DNA from: Bacteroidota bacterium
Lineage (GTDB): Bacteria > Bacteroidota > Bacteroidia > Flavobacteriales > Weeksellaceae
NCBI GenBank assembly: GCA_023399595.1
Contig: JAEWOR010000021.1
Coordinates: forward strand, 7,388 to 71,387
DNA length: 64,000 nt
Direction of reading: 5' to 3'
The position numbers were made by a program, and so were the translations under genes. Below are positions 42,970-51,468 of the stretch, piece by piece. Each line of letters starts with the position of its first letter. The first letter of the stretch is position 1. The notes under the pieces are model-generated. The model searched no databases. It was not told the DNA's origin and saw only the letters and a program-made list of their open reading frames with translations.

Positions 42970-44928
42970 ATGAAAAAAAGTTTATTAACTATCGGACTAA
43001 TAGGTGCCTATATCTGTATGGATGCTCAAGTTCTAACGCATGTAGACAACAGCGCAACTTTCTATGTTTCTGCTAATACTTTAGTTTTTAATGGAGGAGG
43101 TCTACAAACAAAAGGTTCCGGGATTATTGATAATCATGGAAATATAATGGTTGTAGGAAATAGTGGAGATAAACTAAAAACAGTTGTTGCTGGTACAGGT
43201 TCTACTGCAGATAAATTAGATGGTGGTAATATTGTTCTAAGAGCAAATGATGCTAACTCTACTAATCCTGATTCTTACGGTCAACTTTTTATATCTGGTA
43301 TAACACAAGATAATATCACAGGTATTGTAAGTAAGGAGTTTAAGGCTGAAAAACATGGTAATGGCAATTATTTCCAACAAATTGCTTTACCCTTTTATAA
43401 TAAACAGTTAAGTACTTTATCTACTGAATTTGGCAAAACCTTTGGAACAACAAGGTGGACGCAGAACGAGATCCTTAAGTGGAATAATGCTATTGTTGTC
43501 TCAGATCATTATACTAACTTAAATAATCTATTAACTGATGGTACTGGATATTATATGTTAGGTTCAAAAAATAATAACCTCAATGCAGATACTCCACCAT
43601 CAAACTTACCAACTATAGCACCAACGCCTACTGGTTCTGTTTACACATTAAATGGTAGACCATATGCCGAGGTTGGGGTAGTTAGTTTGCAAGGTGCTGG
43701 GAATGGAATTTCTTTTGGTTCAGGAGGTAATGCCATAAATATGTATAACGAAAAGTATAATACATATTTACAAGATCAATTTGATTCAACATCTTCTTTA
43801 TGGGTAGGTTCTTATGGTAAAAATATTTATCAATTTGGAAATCCATACTTCACTAATCTTGATTTGAGTAAAATTGGCTATACTGAAACAGGGGTAGGTG
43901 ATGGTAATGCTATTGGAAATATTTGGGGAGTAAGATATTCGCCAGGAACTGTGACCACTTTACCGGGAGGGTCAACTTATTCAACAAATGCATTAATAAA
44001 CACATTTGATGTAAATGGAAGACCAGCTGGAGATATAGGGTTGATAATTAAGCCTATGCAAACTTTTGTTATTAAACTAAGAAATAGTACGCCAAGCACA
44101 CTTGATTTTAACACAACAAGAAGATTTAAGAATACAGCTAGAGGTGAAGGTACAGATTATAGTGTAACAGCAAATAAAAACGGAGGTTCATTGAAGCAGT
44201 TAGGGGTTATAGCTCTTAATGCTGCAGGTGAAGAAATGGGTAGATCTTATTATGTGGTATCGCCTATAGCAACTACAGGTCACCAAGCATCTATTGCTAC
44301 TACCGTACAAGCCGCAAACTCAAGTTTAAATGTTATTGGTACTTACGAAGAAGACCCAGTAAATGGAATGTATGATAATAATTATACATCAGCATATTGG
44401 CTTTATATCAATGAAGCAAATGAACAGGATTTCCAAGGTAAACCAGTGCCTTTAGCTCTATATAGCAATGCAATTGCTTCTTTAAAATTTGAAATTAGAG
44501 AAAATGCAGAACTTATTCCTGCCGGACAGCATGGTTTATCCACAGGTATTGGTTTTTATTATAAAACATCAAACGGAACTGTTGCTCCAATTTCTCAGGA
44601 TATGACCATCCCAGTATCTGGATTAGAATATGGTTTAAGTTATGGGATGATGAATTCAACAACATTAAGTACTAATGATGTTAGTAAACCTTCAAGAACA
44701 AAGGTTGTTTACAATCCATCAATTGATCATTACGTTATGCAGTTTGATCCAAGTTGGAAAAAAGCCAATATTAAAGTTTATGACATGAGTGGTAAACTTG
44801 TTCTAACCAAAGATAATGTTAGCACGAGTCAAGATTATGTAATTGAACTCGAAAAAATGAAATCAGGATATATTGTTACTGGTGTTAGTGATTCTGGTGA
44901 AAAAGTAAATGCTAAAATTCTTAGATAA
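42970..44928 (+). CDS. T9SS-secreted surface protein with Por sorting tail
   Basis: 652 residues. Signal peptide (LLTIGLIGAYICMDAQ), a long beta-rich mid region (VSANTLVFNGGGLQTKGSGI, GNIWGVRYSPGTVTTLPGG), and a C-terminal sorting domain (VYNPSIDHYVMQFDPSWKKA, VYDMSGKLVLTKDN, SGYIVTGVSDSGEKVNAKIL). It is a type A T9SS cargo, hence outer-surface anchored or secreted. The central region has no family I recognise. Next gene (11 nt) is the tiny membrane protein, then a TlpA-like thioredoxin. Confidence 0.9.
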   Translation: MKKSLLTIGLIGAYICMDAQVLTHVDNSATFYVSANTLVFNGGGLQTKGSGIIDNHGNIMVVGNSGDKLKTVVAGTGSTADKLDGGNIVLRANDANSTNPDSYGQLFISGITQDNITGIVSKEFKAEKHGNGNYFQQIALPFYNKQLSTLSTEFGKTFGTTRWTQNEILKWNNAIVVSDHYTNLNNLLTDGTGYYMLGSKNNNLNADTPPSNLPTIAPTPTGSVYTLNGRPYAEVGVVSLQGAGNGISFGSGGNAINMYNEKYNTYLQDQFDSTSSLWVGSYGKNIYQFGNPYFTNLDLSKIGYTETGVGDGNAIGNIWGVRYSPGTVTTLPGGSTYSTNALINTFDVNGRPAGDIGLIIKPMQTFVIKLRNSTPSTLDFNTTRRFKNTARGEGTDYSVTANKNGGSLKQLGVIALNAAGEEMGRSYYVVSPIATTGHQASIATTVQAANSSLNVIGTYEEDPVNGMYDNNYTSAYWLYINEANEQDFQGKPVPLALYSNAIASLKFEIRENAELIPAGQHGLSTGIGFYYKTSNGTVAPISQDMTIPVSGLEYGLSYGMMNSTTLSTNDVSKPSRTKVVYNPSIDHYVMQFDPSWKKANIKVYDMSGKLVLTKDNVSTSQDYVIELEKMKSGYIVTGVSDSGEKVNAKILR

Positions 44929-44938
44929 AACATACAAT

Positions 44939-45172
44939 ATGAAAATATATAAAAAACTATCTCTCGCTTTATTATTGTTCGTAACTTCATTAATCTATGC
45001 TCAATCACAACCACCAACACCAGCTGCTGGTGGGCCGCCAGGAGGAGGGACTGGAGGGACTGGTACAGGATCACAAGCTTCCCCAATAGACATGTACGTT
45101 TACGTTTTAGCAATTGCTGCAGTTTTAATAATTGCTTATTTTGCTAAAAAATATAAAACTCAAAAAATTTAA
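44939..45172 (+). CDS. Tiny Pro/Gly-rich membrane protein
   Basis: 77 residues from ATG 44939 (MKIYKKLSLALLLFVTSLI): signal-like N-terminus, then PPTPAAGGPPGGGTGGTGTG linker and one C-terminal membrane segment (ASPIDMYVYVLAIAAVLIIAYF) with a basic tail. Unnamed family, typically small and low in homology. Closely follows the T9SS cargo gene and is followed by its own strong terminator, so they look like a transcription unit. An ATG at 44909 overlapping the cargo gene is not used. Confidence 0.75.
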   Translation: MKIYKKLSLALLLFVTSLIYAQSQPPTPAAGGPPGGGTGGTGTGSQASPIDMYVYVLAIAAVLIIAYFAKKYKTQKI

Positions 45173-45191
45173 ATTTTAAATATTTAATTAC

Positions 45192-45224
45192 AAACTCTTC
45201 AAGATTTATTGAAGAGTTTTTTTT
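45192..45224 (+). terminator. Intrinsic terminator after the tiny membrane protein
   Basis: AAACTCTTCAA / TTGAAGAGTTT with a 6-nt loop and T tract. Confidence 0.85.
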
Positions 45225-45237
45225 ATATTTATACATT

Positions 45238-46527
45238 ATGAAAAAAATAGTATTACTTTCGTGTTTGTCGGCAATAGGTTGTTTGCATGCACAATTCAAT
45301 GTTCAGATTAAAATTCCAGCTGAGTTTAATGAAAAAGAAGCTATTCTTTATACACTTAATGGATCAAAGGATATTATAAGTTCAAAAGGAAAGGTTGTAA
45401 ATAATACGCTTACTGTAAAATATCCTACTCGATATTTGGGAATGATGAAAGTTTATTTTCCTAATACTAATAATACCTTAAACTTTATTTCTGAGAATAA
45501 AGATGTGAGCATTGTTGTAGAAACTAAAGGAAATAATAAGATTAGTAAAATCCAATATTTGGATGATGCTAATAACGCAATGAATGAAACGCAGAAATTG
45601 GCTGAGAAAAAGGAAATTATTCTTCCTGCTCTTGCACAAATTACAGAGTATTATAATGATAACTCTTCTTTTGCAAAAGCTTTGTCAACCGAAATGGATA
45701 GACTTGGAAAGCCTTTAACATTTAATTCAGATCAACACCCTTTTATAAATTTTTATTATAATGGGTATAATAAGTTTTTATCTAAAAAAGGAGGTAAAGA
45801 AAAGCCTTCACAAGATGAAATAATTAATTATATAGACAAGGCTGGAGATATGTTGGAATCATCTTCATTAATGCGTCCAATATTAGTGGAATACCTCAAT
45901 GGAGGAGGAAATACCAATATTGATGGGTCTGTAGATAAAATTTTGGGGAAATTGAATGTAGAAACTCCTCGTGGACAAGTAGTTTTGTCGGAACTTATTG
46001 AGATTTTTGATGTATATGCAATGTCAGAAACAAAAGAAAAGTATCTTTCTTATGCTAAAAATCTTAAATGCACGATAAATGACCGTTTGAACATGACGAT
46101 AAAATCTAATGACAATATTGCATTAGGAGCAACTTTTCAGAATTACGATTTTAAATCCCCCTTACATACAAAAGCGAAGTCTTTATATGATGTGAAGGCA
46201 AATAATAAAATAGTTGTCTTTTGGTCTTCCACATGTTCTCACTGTGAATCTGAACTTCCACAATTATTAAAAGTTTACAATGAATTAAAAAGCAAAAATG
46301 TTGAAATTGTAGGCTTTTCATTAGATACTTCTAAAGATGCATTTTTAACAAAAGCGGGTGTTTTTCCATGGATTAATGATACTGAACTTAAAGGATGGAA
46401 CAGTGATATTGTAAATACTTACAATTTATTAGCTACACCTACTTATTTTATATTAGATGCTAACAATAAGATAATCAACAAACCAGATCGTGTGGGAGAT
46501 GTTTTAACGTATTTTAAGTTAAAATAA
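45238..46527 (+). CDS. TlpA-like thioredoxin-domain protein, secreted
   Basis: 429 residues. Signal peptide (ivLLSCLSAIGCLHAQ), an N-terminal domain with beta-rich repeats and a C-terminal thioredoxin fold with the CxxC in VVFWSSTCSHCESELPQL, then KVYNELKSKNVEIVGFSLD and the cis-Pro loop near NLLATPTYFIL. It could reduce or catalyse disulfides in secreted proteins, perhaps the cargo upstream. Resembles Bacteroidota TlpA/DsbE-like proteins with an extra N-terminal domain. Confidence 0.85.
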   Translation: MKKIVLLSCLSAIGCLHAQFNVQIKIPAEFNEKEAILYTLNGSKDIISSKGKVVNNTLTVKYPTRYLGMMKVYFPNTNNTLNFISENKDVSIVVETKGNNKISKIQYLDDANNAMNETQKLAEKKEIILPALAQITEYYNDNSSFAKALSTEMDRLGKPLTFNSDQHPFINFYYNGYNKFLSKKGGKEKPSQDEIINYIDKAGDMLESSSLMRPILVEYLNGGGNTNIDGSVDKILGKLNVETPRGQVVLSELIEIFDVYAMSETKEKYLSYAKNLKCTINDRLNMTIKSNDNIALGATFQNYDFKSPLHTKAKSLYDVKANNKIVVFWSSTCSHCESELPQLLKVYNELKSKNVEIVGFSLDTSKDAFLTKAGVFPWINDTELKGWNSDIVNTYNLLATPTYFILDANNKIINKPDRVGDVLTYFKLK

Positions 46528-46559
46528 TTTGGTGGAATCCTAAAATGTTTTTATATTTG
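46528..46559 (+). promoter_or_regulatory. tRNA promoter
   Basis: TTTG (46528-46531) and TATATTTG (46552-46559), 20 nt apart, 12 nt upstream of the tRNA. A textbook Bacteroidota promoter. Confidence 0.8.
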
Positions 46560-46571
46560 CACCACTCTAAA

Positions 46572-46645
46572 GGCGAGGTAGCTCAGATGGTTAGAGCGCA
46601 GGATTCATAACCCTGAGGTCACGGGTTCAATTCCCGTCTTCGCTA
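46572..46645 (+). tRNA. tRNA with CAU anticodon (probably elongator Met)
   Basis: A complete cloverleaf: acceptor GGCGAGG pairs with CTTCGCT (two wobbles), D arm GCTC...GAGC, anticodon stem CAGGA/CCCTG with one A:C mismatch, loop TTCATAA (anticodon CAT), T arm with GGTTCAATTCC. No encoded CCA. A CAU tRNA can be Met, fMet or Ile2; the sequence does not have the unpaired C1 of initiator tRNA, and Ile2 in this group differs, so elongator Met is favoured. Confidence 0.93.
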
Positions 46646-46651
46646 CAAATT

Positions 46652-46686
46652 AAAAGACTCTTATATTCAATATAGAGTCTTTTTTG
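46652..46686 (+). terminator. tRNA terminator
   Basis: AAAAGACTC and GAGTCTTTT arms with inner TATATT/AATATA pairing and a T tract, 6 nt after the tRNA. Confidence 0.85.
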
Positions 46687-46743
46687 TTTTCACCATCATA
46701 AATCATAAAGTTTTCATAAAGTTCATGATTTTCCGTTTTATGT

Positions 46744-46819
46744 TTTGTTTTTTTCAAAAGAATTTATACCTTTACATCGCCTTGAATGAGAGAGCATCTC
46801 AAGGTAATAAATTTTTTTT
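46744..46819 (+). ncRNA. Candidate minimal transcription unit (promoter plus hairpin)
   Basis: TTTG (46744-46747) and TACCTTTA (46767-46774), 19 nt apart, a one-mismatch promoter. About 6 nt later CCTTGA...TCAAGG (46780-46804, with inner ATG/CAT) forms a hairpin followed by TAATAAATTTTTTTT. A transcript of roughly 40 nt would fit. No tRNA or protein gene lies in 46687-46835. Could be a tiny RNA, a dead promoter or an escaped tRNA relic. Confidence 0.4.
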
Positions 46820-46835
46820 CATCATTTGTGTTTTT

Positions 46836-46866
46836 AGAATCGTATCAATGATACGATTCTTTTTTT
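46836..46866 (-). terminator. Terminator overlapping the DUF3810 stop codon
   Basis: AGAATCGTATC (46836-46846) and GATACGATTCT (46850-46860), loop AAT, poly-T on plus (TTTTTTTA). The minus-strand DUF3810 gene stops inside it (TGA at 46845-46847), so the last codons form the stem. Confidence 0.8.
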
Positions 46867-47918
46867 ATGCGCTCATATCGTACGAGCAAATCAATAAAAT
46901 AGGAGTAAGTAACACTTCCTTCTTGCTGATTAGACTGCAGGAAAATATCATTTGTGAAGGCAAAAAAATCATCCATTAATCCTTGATGTTTTTCAACAAA
47001 ATCTTTTTCAAACTCTCGATCCTGTTTCATTTTTGGGGAATACTTTAAAAGAATTTGTTTGACGAAGCTAGGATCTTCATATTGAATATAATTCAAAAGG
47101 CTTCTTAGTGTATAATATTCAGTGCTATATCTCAATTCAATATTATTAGAATTAATACCCATTAAATACCCTATAAAGTTCGCTTCCTGCTCTCTTGCAT
47201 AACCAATTTGGTGAGAGCTTTCATGTGCTATTGTAAAAGGGATAAATGTGTCTGGTAAATGTTTGTTGTATTGGGCTTCTGCTGTGAATGGATTGTAATA
47301 GCCTAGAATGCCAGAATAATTCATTAAATATCCATAAAAGCTGGGTTTTACAGAAATGCTTTTAGAAGGCTTTTTAGCGTTTAAAAACGAAGGAAGTAAT
47401 TGTTGTTGAGATATAATGTCTTTCTTTATAATATCCCAATTTTCCACCTTGAAAATACCATTCTCATCCTGATGGGTGAATTCTCGCGTATTTTTACATT
47501 TTTCTAAATATTGTAAAGCTAATATTTTCACTTCTTGTAAGCGGGGTTCCTCTTTCGGAAGTTTATTAATTAGAGGTTCTTGGAAGTAAAGCATTCCCCA
47601 AAATATTTGATACAAAAAATAAAAAATATTGAAGGTAATGAAGAGATGTAACAAGGCTTTAGATCTTCTTTTTTTATAAAACAATCTTACAATTAAAATT
47701 AATATACAAACTCCTAAAAAGATATAAGCGATGTCTCCCAAGGAAAACGGAAACCAAGAGAAGAGTTGCTGATGGAAGTTTTTCTGAAGTTCAAAGAAGT
47801 TATCAAATATAGAAATGGCTATTTCCCATTTTGAAAGTAGATAGAACAAAACAAATTGGACAACTAATATAGTTGCCCAAAATGATTTCTTATTGAAAGT
47901 TTTTTTATTAATGTGCAC
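46845..47918 (-). CDS. DUF3810 family membrane metallopeptidase-like protein
   Basis: 357 residues. Two or three N-terminal membrane segments (about 13-32, 62-80, 92-110) and a soluble region with the zinc-protease motif HESSH (His232, Glu233, His236) followed by EQEANFIGYL. DUF3810 is a Bacteroidota family with this HExxH motif; activity not proven. Start overlaps the MFS stop by a few bases (both on minus), suggesting co-transcription. C-terminal codons build the terminator stem. Confidence 0.88.
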   Translation of the reverse strand: MHINKKTFNKKSFWATILVVQFVLFYLLSKWEIAISIFDNFFELQKNFHQQLFSWFPFSLGDIAYIFLGVCILILIVRLFYKKRRSKALLHLFITFNIFYFLYQIFWGMLYFQEPLINKLPKEEPRLQEVKILALQYLEKCKNTREFTHQDENGIFKVENWDIIKKDIISQQQLLPSFLNAKKPSKSISVKPSFYGYLMNYSGILGYYNPFTAEAQYNKHLPDTFIPFTIAHESSHQIGYAREQEANFIGYLMGINSNNIELRYSTEYYTLRSLLNYIQYEDPSFVKQILLKYSPKMKQDREFEKDFVEKHQGLMDDFFAFTNDIFLQSNQQEGSVTYSYFIDLLVRYERIKKESYH

Positions 47919-49680
47919 CTTCTGCAGATTCTAAATAATCAATGTCAATATTTTGCTTTTTGAGCGATTGCTTAGCAAGATAAGCAAAAACAGCAATATA
48001 AATAAAGCATAATACCGGAATAATATAAGAGTTATGAATCCCGATAATGTCAGCTAATTTACCTTGAAGAGGAGGAATAATTCCACCCCCAAGAATCATC
48101 ATTACCAAGAATGCTGAACCTTGTGCAGTATATTTTCCTAAGCCAGTTATTGCTAATGAGAAGATAGACGGCCACATAATGCTACATGCCAAACCTCCTG
48201 CAAGGAAAGAATAAATAGCGATATTTCCTTGGGTTAATAAACCTATAACCATCGCTAGAACTCCAAATATTCCGAAGTATACTAAGGTTTTTGCTGGTTT
48301 GTCTCCACTTAATAAAAATACAATCACTTGTAAAGCAACACAAATAGCGTAATAGTATAAATGCGACATATCTTTTTGTGCAATAGTATTTACTCCTAAA
48401 ATCACTAAAAATGCAATAAAAGGAACAACAATAATAGCAATAAGATGGTTTCTCTTACTTAAATTGAAAACACTCACGGCTCCAGTCCATCTACCAATCA
48501 TTAAACTTCCCCAATACATAGAAATATAGGGAGCAAGTTCTGAAGATTGATGGTTTCCAAACTCAGGGAGTTTTAAAAGTTCTCCTAAATTACTTCCAAT
48601 TGCAACTTCTACACCTACATAAGCCAAAATAGCAATCATTCCCAGTACCAATTGTGGGTATTTCATAGCTCCCCATCCATCGGGCTTCTTTTTTGCACTC
48701 TGATTGGCATATATCAAACAACCTAAAACAACCACCAAAACAGCCGATAAATAAATCATTCTTGTTTTCTCTAAAGGATGTTTTATAGTTTCAATTTCCA
48801 GGTTTTTTGCAGAAATTACGGATTTGTATTCTGCGATATTAATAGTATTGGTTTCGGTTTCTATCTTGTTATTAATATCTCCAATTTGCTTTTCTAAAGA
48901 TTCAATTTTTAATGCTTCAGGTGAATTGTAACTATTGAAAACAGGGATGAATAAACCAATCACAAAAACGGTCATCACAACAAGTATGTTTCTGGCTTTA
49001 ACTGCTTTTTCCATGGTTTCAATGTTTTTTCCATTAGGGATTTTCTTTGAAAAATAGAAGATTCCAGCCGCAATAATAAATAAAGCACCCACAGCTGAAT
49101 AAAGCAAAATTACTTTATCCAAAGCTAAATGTTTTATTTCTTCATCGCCTACAGTTGCTGTAGTTCCAAACAAAGCAAAACCTACAATAATAGGTCCTAT
49201 GGATGTCCCGAACGAGTTTACACCTCCAGTTAAATTAATTCTACTCGCTCCTGTTTTAGGATCTCCTAGTAGTACAGCTAATGGATTTGCCGCAGTTTGT
49301 TGAATAGAAAATCCTAATGCTACTACAAATAAACCAGCTAGCATTCCATAGTAAACATTACTTTTTACAGCTAGTATCATTAAGCCTGCACCTACCGCGG
49401 AGAGGAGAAGTCCGTAAACAATACTGTTTTTGAACCCCCATTTGCCAATGAGATCAACTCGTTTAATGGTGCTAATAATGAAAAGAATTAAAGCACCTAT
49501 GAAATAAGCAGTGTAAAATGCAAAATCTATTAACTGTGATTGAAATTGATCTAATGAAAAATAACTTTTACAAAAAGGAATAAAAATACTATTACCTGCA
49601 GCAATAAATCCCCAAAAAAAGAAGACTAAAACTAGTGTGTAAAGTGCGGGATAGTTGGTCGGTTTTTGATTTGTAGACAT
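47908..49680 (-). CDS. FucP-like sugar MFS transporter with expanded central insertion
   Basis: 590 residues versus about 440 for E. coli FucP. FHS-type motifs: FFFWGFIAAGNSIFIPF, GFSIQQTAANPLAVLLGDP, RINLTGGVNSFGTSIGP and the second-half GGGIIPPLQGKLAD. Between the two halves lies an insertion with two extra membrane segments (about 231-249 and 308-325) flanking a coiled-coil hydrophilic loop (252-306: IESLEKQIGDINNKIETETN). Likely a fucose/glucose/galactose-H+ symporter; substrate uncertain. Overlaps DUF3810 start. Confidence 0.87.
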   Translation of the reverse strand: MSTNQKPTNYPALYTLVLVFFFWGFIAAGNSIFIPFCKSYFSLDQFQSQLIDFAFYTAYFIGALILFIISTIKRVDLIGKWGFKNSIVYGLLLSAVGAGLMILAVKSNVYYGMLAGLFVVALGFSIQQTAANPLAVLLGDPKTGASRINLTGGVNSFGTSIGPIIVGFALFGTTATVGDEEIKHLALDKVILLYSAVGALFIIAAGIFYFSKKIPNGKNIETMEKAVKARNILVVMTVFVIGLFIPVFNSYNSPEALKIESLEKQIGDINNKIETETNTINIAEYKSVISAKNLEIETIKHPLEKTRMIYLSAVLVVVLGCLIYANQSAKKKPDGWGAMKYPQLVLGMIAILAYVGVEVAIGSNLGELLKLPEFGNHQSSELAPYISMYWGSLMIGRWTGAVSVFNLSKRNHLIAIIVVPFIAFLVILGVNTIAQKDMSHLYYYAICVALQVIVFLLSGDKPAKTLVYFGIFGVLAMVIGLLTQGNIAIYSFLAGGLACSIMWPSIFSLAITGLGKYTAQGSAFLVMMILGGGIIPPLQGKLADIIGIHNSYIIPVLCFIYIAVFAYLAKQSLKKQNIDIDYLESAEGAH

Positions 49681-49739
49681 TGAGTTGATTTATATTTAAA
49701 CAAAAATAAATAAAAAATCAACTCTACAAAGGAATACTT

Positions 49740-50468
49740 TTATTTTAAAGGGTTTTCCAGCGTATGCAGGATTTCCTTGTGAGCTTTTTGCTTCATTTCA
49801 ATTAAAGAAACTCCGGGCTCAAGAATTCCATTGAAATAGACTTTTACTTTCCCAGGACGTCCTTTGCTGTTATCAAAAGGGAACAATTCTTTTAAACCCG
49901 AAATCGTATAAACAGCTATCGGGAAATGATGCTTTGTTGACAGAATAAAAGCGCCATCTTTGAAATGGTCTAATACCACAGAAGTGTCATCTGGAACGCC
50001 TCCCTCAGGGAAAATAACAATACTGTTACCTTCCTGCATTTTTTCAGCACATCTTCTATATACATTGGCGCGACTTCTTGGGTTGCTTCTGTCCACCATT
50101 ACGCAAACTCTTTTGTAAATAGTTCCAAAAATGGGAATTTTCACCAGTTCTTTTTTACCTACAAAACACAAAGGATGTTCTGGAACCAATATACACATCA
50201 ACATAATATCCATTATTGAAGTGTGATTGGAAATGAAAACATATTGTTGGTTTTTTTCTGTTTTTTTCCCAGAAAGATTGTGGAGTTCATACCGGAAACC
50301 CATTCCATAAAATAAGCAATACGCCCAATATCTTATGAATTTGTAAGCATATTTATAATGTTTTTTGTTGTAAGAAAGAAGGTAAACTGGAATCCCAAAT
50401 AGAATGGTAAATACAGTTGCCAAGATAATGAGCCAAACCCTCCAGATATAATTTAAAACTTTAGACAT
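49740..50468 (-). CDS. 1-acyl-sn-glycerol-3-phosphate acyltransferase (PlsC-like)
   Basis: 242 residues with the PlsC motifs ISNHTSIMDIMLM (NHxxxxD) and IVIFPEGGVPDD, plus an N-terminal membrane segment. Adds the second acyl chain in phospholipid synthesis. Four nt after the GtrA-like gene on the minus strand. Confidence 0.9.
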   Translation of the reverse strand: MSKVLNYIWRVWLIILATVFTILFGIPVYLLSYNKKHYKYAYKFIRYWAYCLFYGMGFRYELHNLSGKKTEKNQQYVFISNHTSIMDIMLMCILVPEHPLCFVGKKELVKIPIFGTIYKRVCVMVDRSNPRSRANVYRRCAEKMQEGNSIVIFPEGGVPDDTSVVLDHFKDGAFILSTKHHFPIAVYTISGLKELFPFDNSKGRPGKVKVYFNGILEPGVSLIEMKQKAHKEILHTLENPLK

Positions 50469-50471
50469 GTG

Positions 50472-50930
50472 TTATCCGTTAAATATAAACCTCTTTTTTA
50501 TACTATAATTCAAGACTGAAACCAAAATAATAGCTGAGATTTTACTAATCATTTCAGAACTTAATGTAAAGAAACCTATATTGAAATTGTCTTTAAACAC
50601 AAAATTATAGAAAACCTGAAAGAAAATTAAGCTTAACAAAGTAGACATAAAAGAAACTCCCATAAAATAAGCAAATTCTCTGCGCTTAGAATGTTTGCCA
50701 CGTTCAAAAACAAACCAAATACTCAGAAAATAGTTTGTTAAAATTCCACAAAAAGTAGAAAATATATTACTCAAAGGGAAGTTTATACCATGAAAATTAT
50801 ACTCCGATGCAGAAAACTTTGGAAGACTCATGCTGAATATTTTAAAACTTCCTATCTCTACAATTGCACTTAAGCCTCCTGCGATAATGAAAAATAAAAC
50901 CTGTTTGTGTCGCAGTATATGTTTCTTCAT
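50472..50930 (-). CDS. GtrA family membrane protein
   Basis: 152 residues, four membrane segments, with the GtrA signature QVLFFIIAGGLSAIVEIGSF and a C-terminal KRFIFNG. GtrA-like proteins flip or modify polyprenyl-linked sugars in many bacteria. Co-transcribed with plsC by spacing. Confidence 0.88.
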   Translation of the reverse strand: MKKHILRHKQVLFFIIAGGLSAIVEIGSFKIFSMSLPKFSASEYNFHGINFPLSNIFSTFCGILTNYFLSIWFVFERGKHSKRREFAYFMGVSFMSTLLSLIFFQVFYNFVFKDNFNIGFFTLSSEMISKISAIILVSVLNYSIKKRFIFNG

Positions 50931-51138
50931 AAAATTTTTCTAACATGCAAATTTATAACTATATGTTAAACCTTAAAAAAAGATGTTAATTTATTTTTTT
51001 GAATCTCTTTTTTTTATAAATTTATTTAAAGTTAACACAGGGTCTTATTTGATAATGAATGAATTATAAACACACTTTTTGAAAGAGTTTTTTTTGGGTA
51101 AATACATCAACAAGTAAAAATAATAATTGACTAATACT

Positions 51139-51405
51139 ATGAATCGTCAAAACAAATACAGAAAATTTCAGTTTCAACAGAACAAAATCCAAAAACTTGA
51201 AAAAGAGAGTGATCGTTTTAAAAGAATTTATTCAGAATATGAATTAATGTCTGATGAGCTTTGGAATCTAGAAAACACTAATACAGATTCCATTCCCGAT
51301 GATTTTTTAAACGCTATAGAATTGCAAACTAATTACTTAGAAGATGAAATTGAAAATTGGCTGAGCCATTATAAAGAAAATCCTTCCCTTGAAGAAGATT
51401 GCTAA
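51139..51405 (+). CDS. Small coiled-coil protein, unknown
   Basis: 88 residues from ATG 51139 (MNRQNKYRKFQFQQNKIQKL). Charged helical protein with coiled-coil character (KESDRFKRIYSEYELMSDEL, LQTNYLEDEIENWLSHY); acidic C-terminus. No family recognised. Located 64 nt before the BadF-type kinase gene; regulation unclear. Confidence 0.7.
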   Translation: MNRQNKYRKFQFQQNKIQKLEKESDRFKRIYSEYELMSDELWNLENTNTDSIPDDFLNAIELQTNYLEDEIENWLSHYKENPSLEEDC

Positions 51406-51468
51406 AATTATCTATTAGCAGTTTCTTTACAAAGAAATTCCTATTTTAGCATTCTTAAATTTTTTTCT

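Noticed and set aside
46572..46645. tRNA-Ile2 (lysidine-modified CAU)
   Set aside because: Cannot be excluded by anticodon alone, but the acceptor stem and overall body fit elongator Met better; kept as the minority alternative.
46725..46979. 84-residue frame overlapping the tRNA downstream region and DUF3810
   Set aside because: Overlaps the real DUF3810 gene on the other strand and includes the hairpin; no family similarity.
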